From the NCBI RefSeq assembly GCF_030915405.1, contig NZ_CP133262.1:3348001-3412000 (forward strand): a stretch of 64,000 nt of DNA, given 5' to 3'. Source of the stretch: Neobacillus nitrireducens (GTDB lineage Bacteria > Bacillota > Bacilli > Bacillales > Cytobacillaceae). The notes under the pieces were generated by a model, which was given only the letters and a program-made list of their open reading frames with translations, was not told the origin of the DNA and did no database searches. Each line of letters opens with the position of its first letter. Position 1 is the stretch's first letter. Of this stretch, positions 55,356-64,000 are shown piece after piece. Both the position numbers and the translations under genes were made by a program.

Positions 55356-55802
55356 ATGAAAGTGGCACTAGCGTCAGACCATGGCGGGGTTAATCTTCGC
55401 AAAGAAATTGCACAATTACTTAAAGAAATGGGACTCGAATACGAGGATTTTGGCTGTGAATGTGAAACATCTGTCGATTATCCTGATTACGCACTGCCCG
55501 TTGCAAAAAAGGTGGCAAGCGGCGAGTTTGACCGTGCCATCCTAATTTGTGGGACTGGAATTGGCATGACGATTGCCGCCAATAAGGTGAAGGGGATCCG
55601 CTGTGCCCTAGTACATGATACATTTAGCGCAAAAGCAACGCGGGCCCATAATGATTCAAATATTCTTGCGATGGGTGAGCGTGTCATTGGACCCGGTCTT
55701 GCCCGAGATATTGCCCAAATCTGGTTAACAGGTGAATTTGAAGGCGGCCGCCATGCAGGGCGTGTTGGAAAAATTAGCGAATATGAGGATAAGCACCTCT
55801 AA
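55356..55802 (+). CDS. rpiB: Ribose-5-phosphate isomerase B
   Basis: A 148-residue RpiB/LacAB-type isomerase for the pentose phosphate pathway. VALASDHGGVNLRKEI at the N-terminus, active-site Cys in LICGTGIGMTIAANK (near 65), and DTFSAKATRAHNDSNILAMG near 88. Allose-6-phosphate isomerase is the main alternative, but position between ywlE and ywlG matches ywlF of B. subtilis. TCGGAGG lies 8 bases before ATG. Confidence 0.94.
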   Translation: MKVALASDHGGVNLRKEIAQLLKEMGLEYEDFGCECETSVDYPDYALPVAKKVASGEFDRAILICGTGIGMTIAANKVKGIRCALVHDTFSAKATRAHNDSNILAMGERVIGPGLARDIAQIWLTGEFEGGRHAGRVGKISEYEDKHL

Positions 55803-55848
55803 CCAGGCTTGGATTGGACTGAAAATCTGTTCGAGGAGGGTAAGGTTT

Positions 55849-56416
55849 ATGATTCTAAAGTGTGAACAAGAATTGGAAGCGATACTAACGGAATTCAAAG
55901 AACAAGCAGCATTCCAACAAGGGCAGCTGCTAGTAATTGGCTGCAGTACGAGTGAAGGTTATCGGGGAGAGAATTGGGACATCGGGGACCGTTGAAGTGG
56001 CGGAAATGATTTACCGCTGTTTGAAAAAACTCCAAGAGGAAACGGGGATTGTACTTGCCTTCCAATGCTGCGAGCATCTGAACCGAGCCTTGGTTGTCGA
56101 ACGAGCTGTTTTAGTGGAAAATCGTCTCGATGAAGTTTCAGTTGTCCCTGTCCGAACAGCTGGCGGGGCGATGGCAACGTACGCGTTTGGAGCGATGGAT
56201 GATGCCGTTGTTGTTGAGTTTATAAAGGCGGATGCCGGCATCGATATCGGCAACACACTCATTGGTATGCATTTAAAACATGTCGCCGTTCCCGTCCGCG
56301 TCAAGCAAAAAAGCGTCGGACAGGCCCATGTCACCCTGGCCAAGGTTCGCCCAAAGCTGATTGGCGGAGTGAGAGCTGTATATGAACGGAGCCAGGAAAA
56401 CACGAGCTGCTCTTAA
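55849..56416 (+). pseudogene. ywlG: UPF0340 protein YwlG, single-base frameshift
   Basis: From ATG 55849 (GAGGAGGGTAAGG upstream) the frame reads ILKCEQELEAILTEFKEQAA to VIGCSTSEG and then stops at 55995. In the neighbouring frame the rest is intact: [52 protein letters not shown] and [20 protein letters not shown], ending at TAA 56416. Removing one base, in the GAAGG near 55956, gives 188 residues, close to the family length. Function of the family is unknown; some members are described as TIGR01440. Everything except this base looks normal. Confidence 0.88.
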
Positions 56417-56685
56417 TGCAATGGGGTGTCTGCCATTAAAGTTTTATATGGCTGTATGATTTTATGGAGTAGAAGCGGTTTTGTTGAAAAGACGAATATT
56501 ATTTTAAAATAATAGATGTTCGTTCGTGAAAAAATGACCCTAGATTTAAAAATGTTTACTTTCGGTGAAAAATATTATAAAAAACCGAAGAATGTTTTTC
56601 TTTTAATTTGAGTGTGTTTCTGCTAAAATAAAAAAGAATTTTTCGAAATTTATAAGTACTTACATATAAAGGGGGATTTTTTGTC

Positions 56686-57927
56686 ATGAAGCATTTGTCT
56701 CAAGCCGATGAACAGGTTTTTCAAGCGATTCAAAAAGAATTAGGTCGTCAGCGTTCCAAAATTGAATTAATTGCCTCAGAAAACTTTGTTAGTGAAGCAG
56801 TCATGGAAGCCCAGGGGTCTGTATTAACGAATAAATATGCAGAGGGGTATCCTGGCCGTCGCTATTATGGTGGCTGTGAATATGTTGATATCGTCGAAGA
56901 CTTAGCACGCAACCGGGCGAAGGAAATTTTCGGAGCGGAGTATGTAAACGTACAGCCGCACTCAGGTGCACAGGCCAATATGGCCGTTTACTTCACGGTT
57001 CTTGAGCAAGGTGACACCGTGCTTGGCATGAATCTCTCCCACGGCGGCCATTTAACACACGGCAGTCCAGTTAACTTCAGTGGTGTTCAATATAACTTTG
57101 TTGAATATGGAGTCGACGAAACAACACACCGCATCAATTATGATGATGTCCGTGCCAAAGCACTTGAGCACAAGCCGAAAATGATTGTTGCCGGTGCCAG
57201 TGCCTATCCTCGTGAGATTGACTTTGCGAAGTTCCGTGAGATTGCCGATGAAGTCGGTGCGTACCTCATGGTCGATATGGCGCACATTGCCGGGCTTGTA
57301 GCGGCAGGTTTGCATCAAAATCCAGTTCCTTACGCTGATTTTGTGACAACAACCACTCATAAAACCTTGCGCGGTCCACGCGGCGGGATGATCCTTTGCA
57401 AAGAGGAATTTGGCAAGAAAATTGATAAATCAATCTTCCCTGGAATTCAAGGCGGTCCATTAATGCATGTGATAGCTGCAAAAGCTGTTGCCTTTGGTGA
57501 AGCACTGCAGGACAGCTTTAAAGCATATGCTGGTCAGATTGTCACCAATGCCCAACGTTTAGCCGAAAGTCTCCAAAAAGAGGGCTTGAAGCTCGTTTCC
57601 GGCGGAACGGACAACCACCTGCTGTTGGTGGACGTGCAGACGCTTGGTCTGACAGGCAAAGTTGCTGAAAAAGTCCTTGATGAAATTGGGATTACAGTCA
57701 ATAAAAACACGATTCCATATGATCCACAAAGCCCATTTGTAACAAGCGGTATCCGTATCGGTACGGCGGCAGTAACAAGCCGTGGCTTTGGTGAAGCGGA
57801 AATGGACGAAATTGCTTCAATCATCGCGTTTACCTTGAAAAATCATGAAGATGTGGCGAAGCTAGAGGAAGCAGCAGGCCGCGTCGAAGCGTTAACAAGC
57901 AAATTTACACTTTATCCAGAATATTAA
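56686..57927 (+). CDS. glyA: Serine hydroxymethyltransferase GlyA
   Basis: A 413-residue PLP enzyme that interconverts serine and glycine and feeds one-carbon units to tetrahydrofolate. Substrate and cofactor residues appear in [48 protein letters not shown]; the PLP lysine is in [13 protein letters not shown] near 229. AGGGGG precedes ATG. The 269-base space upstream is A/T-rich with no riboswitch I can recognise. A terminator follows. Confidence 0.96.
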   Translation: MKHLSQADEQVFQAIQKELGRQRSKIELIASENFVSEAVMEAQGSVLTNKYAEGYPGRRYYGGCEYVDIVEDLARNRAKEIFGAEYVNVQPHSGAQANMAVYFTVLEQGDTVLGMNLSHGGHLTHGSPVNFSGVQYNFVEYGVDETTHRINYDDVRAKALEHKPKMIVAGASAYPREIDFAKFREIADEVGAYLMVDMAHIAGLVAAGLHQNPVPYADFVTTTTHKTLRGPRGGMILCKEEFGKKIDKSIFPGIQGGPLMHVIAAKAVAFGEALQDSFKAYAGQIVTNAQRLAESLQKEGLKLVSGGTDNHLLLVDVQTLGLTGKVAEKVLDEIGITVNKNTIPYDPQSPFVTSGIRIGTAAVTSRGFGEAEMDEIASIIAFTLKNHEDVAKLEEAAGRVEALTSKFTLYPEY

Positions 57928-57978
57928 TTAGAAAAGTTCAAGCCTGGAACTTGACAGTTTTCATTTTTATCAGCAGAG

Positions 57979-58017
57979 AATCGACCTAACTTTTTAAAGT
58001 GGGGTCGATTTTTTTTG
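57979..58017 (+). terminator. Terminator after glyA
   Basis: AATCGACC / GGTCGATT stem with a 16-base loop and seven or more T. Confidence 0.88.
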
Positions 58018-58122
58018 AAAAATCTAACTAGTTGATTTGAGCGTATTTTGATTTGCTCATTGCATTTTTTTTCTGTAAAATGAGACGAAGTGTACATTAA
58101 TATAAAATAAGGGGCGATGATT

Positions 58123-58752
58123 ATGGCCAAGGTATTTGTTTTTGACCATCCATTAATTCAGCATAAACTAACATACATACGTGATAAAAACACCGGAACA
58201 AAGGAGTTCCGCGAGCTCGTTGATGAAGTTGCGACCTTGATGGCGTTTGAAATTACTAGGGATATGTCGCTTGAGGATATCGATATCGAGACACCTGTTT
58301 GTCCGGCGAAATCAAAGGTTCTATCCGGTAAGAAAATGGGGATTGTTCCGATTTTACGTGCAGGAATTGGAATGGTGGATGGCATCCTGAAATTAATTCC
58401 AGCCGCGAAAGTGGGCCATATCGGTTTATACCGCGACCCTGAAACCTTGATGCCGGTCGAGTATTATATTAAGCTGCCAAGCGATGTCGAAGAGCGCGAT
58501 TTCATTGTGGTTGACCCGATGCTAGCAACAGGCGGTTCGGCGATTGAAGCGATTCGCTCCTTGAAGAAGCGTGGCGCCAAGCACATCAAGTTTATGTGTT
58601 TGATTGCTGCACCAGAAGGCGTGGAAGCGGTAAAGACAGCCCACCCGGATGTGGATATCTATATTGCTGCCCTAGATGAGAAATTAAATGACCACGGCTA
58701 CATCGTCCCAGGCCTTGGTGATGCAGGAGACCGGTTGTTTGGAACAAAATAA
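58123..58752 (+). CDS. upp: Uracil phosphoribosyltransferase Upp
   Basis: A 209-residue salvage enzyme making UMP from uracil and PRPP. PRPP-binding [19 protein letters not shown] near 130, [20 protein letters not shown] near 75, and the C-terminal [18 protein letters not shown] that holds uracil. Start at ATG 58123 with AAGGGGCG upstream; ATG 58117 is too close. The sequence follows glyA as in B. subtilis. Confidence 0.96.
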   Translation: MAKVFVFDHPLIQHKLTYIRDKNTGTKEFRELVDEVATLMAFEITRDMSLEDIDIETPVCPAKSKVLSGKKMGIVPILRAGIGMVDGILKLIPAAKVGHIGLYRDPETLMPVEYYIKLPSDVEERDFIVVDPMLATGGSAIEAIRSLKKRGAKHIKFMCLIAAPEGVEAVKTAHPDVDIYIAALDEKLNDHGYIVPGLGDAGDRLFGTK

Positions 58753-58763
58753 GATTTAGTTTG

Positions 58764-58795
58764 AAAAAAAGTCGGGCTTGCTCGGCTTTTTTTTT
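58764..58795 (+). terminator. Terminator after upp
   Basis: AAAGTCGG / TCGGCTTT stem and a nine-T run. Confidence 0.82.
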
Positions 58796-59009
58796 GTTGG
58801 TTTTTATTAAAATAGGTCATTGTCTTTTGGAAATTTAATTTGAAACCATCCATTTTTGAAAAAATAAAAGAAATCGCTTCAGAACGCTGGAAAAATTTAT
58901 AGAAAGATACTTATTCTTTACTGGAATAGGGTTCCTTTTTAAAAAAAAGAGAATGATCAAGAGATAAAAAAGCAAAAACAGGAGTTTTATTTGGTAAAAT
59001 TTGTCTAAT

Positions 59010-59102
59010 TGTACAAAACACCTTGAAAAGTGAACAAAACTATTTAGAAATTGAACAAAACGATTAAAAAATGAACAAAACCTGTTTAAAAGTGAACAAA
59101 AC
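59010..59102. repeat. Array of five TGAACAAAAC motifs at 21-bp period
   Basis: TGTACAAAAC at 59010, then TGAACAAAAC at 59031, 59052, 59072 and 59093; one step is 20 bases, the rest 21. A degenerate sixth copy may follow at 59114. Preceded by TTGTCTAAT. It is the only structure I see in the 505-base space between upp and the NERD gene, apart from the upp terminator. Confidence 0.9.
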
Positions 59103-59257
59103 CAATAAGAATTTTAAAAAAACCCCAACGAGAAGGAATTTCTTCAAAAAAAGAGCACTAAAGTCAATAAAATTCAAAATATATCCATAATTTTTATGCA
59201 GGAAATCTCAATTTTTAATAGAAAGTACCTCTGAAACTAGAAAATGAGGTGTGATGG

Positions 59258-60277
59258 ATGGTTGTTTTAGAATTACAATTACCAATTCAAGCTTATCAAT
59301 GTATGGCGTTGCTGCGTAGATTGAAGAAAAGTCATCCAATCAGAACGACAGTCGAACGCGACCTGCGATCGTGGCTGAAAGGATACTACGGGGAGAAGGA
59401 ATGCAGCTATTTTCTGTCGCTTTTGCCTGAAGATCAATATTACATTTTTCATGGCCTGCGGCTAACCGACAAGAAGGTATTCCAAATGGATCTGGTACTC
59501 GTTTCACAGAGATTTATCTTCATGGCAGAAATCAAAAATCTATCGAAGAAATTGATTTTTAACAAAGAAACCAATCATGTAACAAAGGAATTTAATAATG
59601 AAGAAGAAGGCATTTCGAATCCAATTCTTCAGGTGAAAAGGCAGAAACTGCAATTCGTAAATTGGCTCAGGAAGAAGCAAATGCTGGGTTTACCAATTGA
59701 AAAGGCGGTCATCATCAGTAAACCAACGACGAAAGTGGAAACAACTCCAGACAATCAGCAAATTTTCAATGAGTTGATTTATGCTGAGTCGCTTCTGGAT
59801 AAGTTGGAAGAACTGGAAGCCAGGTATCAAAAGCCTTTGTTTACGAAAAGAAAAACGAATCAATTAGTGGACCTCCTTTTAAGCCACCATCAAACTCCTA
59901 TTCCGGATATCCCCCTATCGTACAAATTATCCAAGTCTGACATAATTTCAGGAGTGTTTTGCCCTAATTCTCAAACAGGTAACATGGAATTTTACTCAGC
60001 AAAGTGGCACTGCCCCGATTGCGGATATTCCTCTAAAACTGCCTTTTTTCAGACAGTCGATGATTATTTCCTCTTGTTGGGACCGACGATTACCAGGAAG
60101 CAGTTTGCAGAGTTTTTGTGTATCGGTTCTAGTTCCGTAGCGGGGCATCAACTTCGATCGCTCAACCTCACGTCATCAGGCTCCAAACGAGGAACAAACT
60201 ACACTCTTCCCAAAAATCAACTCCTGTGCCCACTCGACGAAAAGGGAATCAACGCCTATACGATTCCGACCAGGTAA
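59258..60277 (+). CDS. NERD-domain protein
   Basis: A 339-residue protein with a nuclease-related domain (NERD) at residues ~30-170: TTVERDLRSWLKGYYGEKEC, then QMDLVLVSQRFIFMAEIKNL. The Asp and the Glu-Ile-Lys are the putative catalytic residues of a PD-(D/E)XK-like fold. The C-terminus has a zinc-ribbon-like pair FCPNSQ / HCPDCGY (near 235-258) and a basic tail. Usual roles are unknown; DNA processing is suggested by the fold. It has GAGGTGTG 5-8 bases upstream and is not part of the conserved B. subtilis order. Confidence 0.8.
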   Translation: MVVLELQLPIQAYQCMALLRRLKKSHPIRTTVERDLRSWLKGYYGEKECSYFLSLLPEDQYYIFHGLRLTDKKVFQMDLVLVSQRFIFMAEIKNLSKKLIFNKETNHVTKEFNNEEEGISNPILQVKRQKLQFVNWLRKKQMLGLPIEKAVIISKPTTKVETTPDNQQIFNELIYAESLLDKLEELEARYQKPLFTKRKTNQLVDLLLSHHQTPIPDIPLSYKLSKSDIISGVFCPNSQTGNMEFYSAKWHCPDCGYSSKTAFFQTVDDYFLLLGPTITRKQFAEFLCIGSSSVAGHQLRSLNLTSSGSKRGTNYTLPKNQLLCPLDEKGINAYTIPTR

Positions 60278-60401
60278 ACTAGATAGGAGGTTCCACCGTA
60301 AATACAGGAAATCAACACCCAACCAAGGTGTCACCCGATAATTAGGTGTGCATACTTTCCCCCTTCATTGAAAACGATATGGAAAAAGGGGAATTCCGTC
60401 G

Positions 60402-62633
60402 ATGAAAATTCTACTTGCGTTACTGCTGGTTTTTCAAACTCCGAAAATACTCATCCATCCTCAGATCACCAAAAGCACGCAGGAAACAACTGCGATTATT
60501 ATCCTGGACAAAGCGCATACTGACCGGGAAATCCGGCAGATTATTCAACCCTACAAAGACGTTAAATTGCGCCGAGTTTTTCACGATGCGCTGGATGGAT
60601 TCTCCGTCGCAGGCAGTGCGGAATCACTTGCGAAGCTCGGTCGCAGCCATGAACAAATTCGCAGTGTCTCACCAGTGATTACCTACCAGGCGGAAACGGA
60701 AGAGAGCGTCAAGATCATTGGCGGAGACGAGGTTCGCCGTTTTTTTGATAAAAAAAACCAACGGCTGACAGGAAAGGGGGTCACGGTCGGGGTCATTGAT
60801 ACCGGAGTTGATTACACTCATCCCGACCTCATGCGTAACTATGCTGGCGGCCGGGATCTGGTCGATAACGACCGCGATCCGATGGAAACGCTCGCCATCG
60901 GGAAGGCGACGATCCACGGAACACATGTGGCTGGCATTATTGCGGCCAATGGGAAAATAAAAGGCGTTGCCCCAGAGGCGAAAATTGTTGCGTACCGGGC
61001 ACTTGGACCTGGCGGGGGCGGGACCACCGAGCAGGTGCTCGCGGCGATTGACCAAGCGATAAAGGATAAAGTCGACATTGTGAATCTCTCGCTAGGAAAT
61101 GATATTAACGGGCCTGACTTGCCAATCAGCCTTGCCCTCAACCGTGCCGTCGACCGCGGGATCGTCGCTGTTGCAGCTTCAGGTAACTCTGGGCCGGATA
61201 TATGGAGTGTTGGCTCGCCCGGGACGGCTTCCAAAGCAATCTCGGTCGGGGCATCTACCCCAACCCTGGAAACACCTTATTTATTAATAGAAGGAAGCAG
61301 GAATAAATTCCGGATTGAGCCGCTTGAGGGCTCAGCCAATTGGGCACTCGACCGCTCAGCTGACATAGTCGATGGCGGGATGGGCAGGCCGAATGAACTG
61401 AAGAATGTTGATGGGAAAATTGCCCTCATTAAAAGAGGCATCCTAACTTTTTCAAAAAAAGCAGAAAATGCGAAGCGAGCGGGGGCGAAGGCGGTCCTAA
61501 TCTATAATAATATGAGTGGCGGCCGCTTCATGGGAAACCTTGACACCCAAATGTCGCTCCCGGTCGGCGCCATCTCGAAGGAAGACGGGGTTATTTTACA
61601 AAAAGCTTTAAAAAGCAAACCGACCTCAGCACGAGTCACTGTCCGTGAAGACCAGGACCAGCTCGCCGACTTTAGCTCACGCGGACCTGTGACAGGGACT
61701 TGGGAAATCAAACCGGATATTGTTGCGCCCGGGGTAGCGATTCATTCGACGATTCCGGGCGGCTATTTATCGCTTCAAGGGACGAGTATGGCGGCTCCGC
61801 ATGTGGCGGGGGCGTGTGCGTTAATTAAGCAGGCCCATCCGGATTGGACGCCCGAAGAAATCAAAGCGGCGTTGATGAACACCGCGAAACCGCTGGCCGA
61901 CTCCGGAACCACGGACCACGTAGGGAAGGGGAACCTGAGAAGCGGATCAACCTATTACCGTACCTATGAACAGGGGGCAGGAAGAATCCAAGTCGATGAA
62001 GCCATCAAAGCGACATCCCTTGTTTCACCAAGCAGTCTCCGTTTTGGGAAATTTACCGAACGAAATGATGACCATAAAGCCTATTTGCATGTTGTCAATA
62101 CAAGCAACCAGGACCAGCGCTATTCATTTGCCATCCCGCCCCATGTTGTGGGAATCGACTGGCGCATGCCGTTAACGTTTACATTGAAGCCAAAAGAAAC
62201 AAGAGACATTACCATTGAATTAACGGTCGACCCAGAGCTGTTTAAAGGGAAAATTTATGATGGCTACCTGCGCCTCGAGGCGGGCGGGTCCACGATCAGA
62301 ATCCCCTATCTCTATGTTTTAGCGGAGCCAAATTACCCACGGGTCATGGGCTTTGATTTTGCAGAGGGAGACAAACCCGGGCAGTACCGCTATGAGGTAT
62401 ATTTGCCAGGCGGGGCGGAGGAATTTGGGATTGCGCTGTTTAACCCAGAGGATTACCGTTTTGTCGGTTTTTTAGATACGATTACTAATGTAAAAAAAGG
62501 ACTCATTCGCAAGGACATCGAGGCTGAAATGCTGCCGGCGAATGGGAACTATTTAGTAAAAGTTTTTGCGATAAAGGCCGGCAGGGAGGATCACATGGAA
62601 CGCATGATCACCATTGATAGGCAGGAAAACTAA
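60402..62633 (+). CDS. Vpr-like subtilisin-family serine protease
   Basis: A 743-residue secreted S8 protease. Hydrophobic N-terminus (ILLALLLVF), an inhibitor-I9-like propeptide to ~residue 105, then the triad: Asp in VIDTGVDYTHPDL (near 134), His in HGTHVAGIIAANG (near 174), Ser in GTSMAAPHVAGAC (near 461). A PA domain is inserted at ~290-400 (GKIALIKRGILTFSKKAENA). A C-terminal beta-rich region of ~230 residues follows. Layout matches Vpr of Bacillus. The signal peptide looks short and lacks an obvious signal peptidase site, so the true start could lie elsewhere. Followed by a terminator. Confidence 0.88.
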   Translation: MKILLALLLVFQTPKILIHPQITKSTQETTAIIILDKAHTDREIRQIIQPYKDVKLRRVFHDALDGFSVAGSAESLAKLGRSHEQIRSVSPVITYQAETEESVKIIGGDEVRRFFDKKNQRLTGKGVTVGVIDTGVDYTHPDLMRNYAGGRDLVDNDRDPMETLAIGKATIHGTHVAGIIAANGKIKGVAPEAKIVAYRALGPGGGGTTEQVLAAIDQAIKDKVDIVNLSLGNDINGPDLPISLALNRAVDRGIVAVAASGNSGPDIWSVGSPGTASKAISVGASTPTLETPYLLIEGSRNKFRIEPLEGSANWALDRSADIVDGGMGRPNELKNVDGKIALIKRGILTFSKKAENAKRAGAKAVLIYNNMSGGRFMGNLDTQMSLPVGAISKEDGVILQKALKSKPTSARVTVREDQDQLADFSSRGPVTGTWEIKPDIVAPGVAIHSTIPGGYLSLQGTSMAAPHVAGACALIKQAHPDWTPEEIKAALMNTAKPLADSGTTDHVGKGNLRSGSTYYRTYEQGAGRIQVDEAIKATSLVSPSSLRFGKFTERNDDHKAYLHVVNTSNQDQRYSFAIPPHVVGIDWRMPLTFTLKPKETRDITIELTVDPELFKGKIYDGYLRLEAGGSTIRIPYLYVLAEPNYPRVMGFDFAEGDKPGQYRYEVYLPGGAEEFGIALFNPEDYRFVGFLDTITNVKKGLIRKDIEAEMLPANGNYLVKVFAIKAGREDHMERMITIDRQEN

Positions 62634-62645
62634 AATAGCATGATG

Positions 62646-62682
62646 AAACAGACCATGTTCTCTCCAGACATGGTCTGTGTTT
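62646..62682 (+). terminator. Terminator after the subtilase gene
   Basis: AAACAGACCATGT / ACATGGTCTGTGTTT stem with a nine-base loop. Confidence 0.82.
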
Positions 62683-62863
62683 CGCAAAAACCATAACAAA
62701 AGTTCATAAAATTGTACCATTAGTATAATTCTAAACGTTCACAAAACGGACACAAATTAGGCAAAATTCCTTCACAATTTCCAATACAATAGGATTGTTG
62801 AGTTAATTCTAAATTGGAGGAAAATTAAGGGAAAGACTTTGTGGTATAATTCACGTAAATTCA

Positions 62864-62892
62864 TTGACAATGCCAGGGTGCTATTGTATGCT
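62864..62892 (+). promoter_or_regulatory. Probable promoter of the atp operon
   Basis: TTGACA, 17-base spacer, TATGCT. The only strong -35/-10 pair I see in the 376-base space before atpZ; a lone TATAAT at 62845 lacks a -35. Confidence 0.7.
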
Positions 62893-63009
62893 AACAAAGG
62901 GTGTAAATGATAGGGTTTTCATGCAATTTAATCTATCTGAGGATAGTATTTAGGTAATGAATTTTACTTTTTGCCCGATTGGCATTCTCTAAGAGTGAGG
63001 ATGTGTAAT

Positions 63010-63234
63010 ATGCGTCAAAACAACCGCAACCCATTACAAGCTATGGCTTTAATGTCCGCAATTGTCTCCCAATTAGTAGGTTCCATTTTAATAGGTATTT
63101 TCTCAGGCAGATGGCTGGATCAACATTGGGGTACCGAGCCAATTTTCTTAATTGTCGGACTGCTTATAGGTTTAGCAGCGGGTACCTATTCCATGCTTCT
63201 CTCAATCCGCCATTTCTATTCAGGAGATAAATAA
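63010..63234 (+). CDS. atpZ: AtpZ/AtpI-family ATP synthase accessory protein
   Basis: A 74-residue protein with two membrane helices (LMSAIVSQLVGSILIGIFSG and IFLIVGLLIGLAAGTYSML). It matches the small AtpZ proteins found before atpI in alkaliphile and other Bacillus operons, thought to help Mg2+ uptake or c-ring assembly. Start at ATG 63010 with GTGAGG about 9 bases upstream; ATG 63001 is too close. The gap to atpI is 2 bases. Confidence 0.85.
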   Translation: MRQNNRNPLQAMALMSAIVSQLVGSILIGIFSGRWLDQHWGTEPIFLIVGLLIGLAAGTYSMLLSIRHFYSGDK

Positions 63235-63236
63235 CT

Positions 63237-63611
63237 ATGCCAGAATTCAGAGTTATGTACAACAGGCAGCGCAAATGGATTTTTTACTTGTTGTCCATTT
63301 ATGTTCTAGGCTGGGGCTTCACATCGTATCAACCAATCTTTTTAGGGTTAATTCTTGGGACGTGCTTTAGTTATCTGAATCTGTGGATTCTAGTGAGAAA
63401 GACGGAAAGCTTTGATAAAAAGGTAACAGAGGGTAAGAAGCCCAAATCTTTAGGGTCGCTCTCGAGGATGGCTGTGGCGGGAATTGCTGCGTTAATCGCC
63501 TTACGATATCCCGAGCAATTTGATATGATTAGTTTAGTGATAGGATTAATGACATCCTATATTGTCATTATGATAGATTATTTTTACCATGCATTGCATG
63601 TACATAAATGA
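63237..63611 (+). CDS. atpI: ATP synthase subunit I (AtpI)
   Basis: A 124-residue protein with four predicted helices (FYLLSIYVLGWGFTSYQ, FLGLILGTCFSYLNLWILV, then two near the C-terminus ending in YIVIMIDYFYHAL). AtpI assists assembly of the c-ring. GGAG about 11 bases upstream, inside the end of atpZ. It is followed 22 bases later by atpB, in the standard atpI-atpB order. Confidence 0.88.
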   Translation: MPEFRVMYNRQRKWIFYLLSIYVLGWGFTSYQPIFLGLILGTCFSYLNLWILVRKTESFDKKVTEGKKPKSLGSLSRMAVAGIAALIALRYPEQFDMISLVIGLMTSYIVIMIDYFYHALHVHK

Positions 63612-63627
63612 AGCGGAAGCGAGGTGA

Positions 63628-64000
<373 letters not shown>

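Noticed and set aside
63611-63621. AAGCGGAAGCG before atpB as a mobile-repeat remnant
   Set aside because: Only 11 bases match and they merge with a normal GAGGTGAG ribosome binding site; chance cannot be excluded.

Overview
The window is a chromosomal segment of a spore-forming Bacillaceae bacterium. Gene content, conserved order, Shine-Dalgarno sequences of the AAGGAGG type, frequent TTG/GTG starts and sporulation genes (spo0F, spoIIR, gerQ, rsfA, sspH, pbpG) all point there. Gene order follows the ywd-ywf-ywh-ywi-ywj-rho-ywl-atp stretch of Bacillus subtilis. The presence of icmF and two acyl-CoA dehydrogenases suggests a Neobacillus/Mesobacillus-like genus rather than B. subtilis itself; that placement is inference. 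By comparison with B. subtilis the left end is nearer oriC, and a perfect parS site at 6646-6661 and a DnaA-box cluster at 52562-53009 agree with an origin-proximal arm.

Layout. 1-6605: molybdenum cofactor and molybdate genes (moeA C-terminus, a MoeA-periplasmic-binding-domain fusion, moaE, a frameshifted moaD, moeB), then convergent modAB and the divergent HTH/binding-domain regulator. 6633-15208: parS hairpin, ywdI, ywdK, gerQ, hemQ, a frameshifted pta, lipL, rsfA, a DUF1450 gene, ywfO, ywgA, ywhB. 15401-23766: membrane peptidase ywhC, ywhD, pbpG, speE-speB, ywiB-argS, sspH. 23788-25962: uvsE and a phospholipase-D family gene on the minus strand. 26046-37131: a fatty-acid/branched-chain acyl-CoA cluster (fadF, thiolase, hydroxyacyl-CoA dehydrogenase, two acyl-CoA dehydrogenases, TetR regulator, fused mutase icmF). 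37281-47931: rpoE, pyrG with its CTP-responsive attenuator, ywjG, spo0F, fbaA, murA2, glpX, rho, rpmE, tdk. 48240-58752: a lipoprotein gene, prfA-prmC, spoIIR, ywlB, sua5, mntP, ywlE, rpiB, a frameshifted ywlG, glyA, upp. 59258-64000: a NERD-domain gene, a Vpr-like subtilase, and the start of the ATP synthase operon (atpZ, atpI, partial atpB).

The genes are mostly ordinary; the unusual material is in the spaces between them. Four intergenic arrays carry a short motif repeated at an almost exact 21-bp period (three of TGTACAAAAC/TGAACAAAAC type, one of GGCGGAA type). A 13-bp motif, GGTGTCAGGCACC, occurs about 15 times, singly, as composite palindromes, as 37-bp tandem units, and as an in-frame insertion inside prmC. 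A third family begins AAGCGGAAGCG. The GGTGTCAGGCACC family is the best candidate for an undescribed mobile element, and the 21-bp arrays are the best candidate for an undescribed site or transcript.

Three conserved genes (moaD, pta, ywlG) each carry a single-base frameshift, two beside short homopolymers. Sequencing error is at least as likely as real gene loss. No rRNA, tRNA, CRISPR, prophage or complete insertion sequence was seen.
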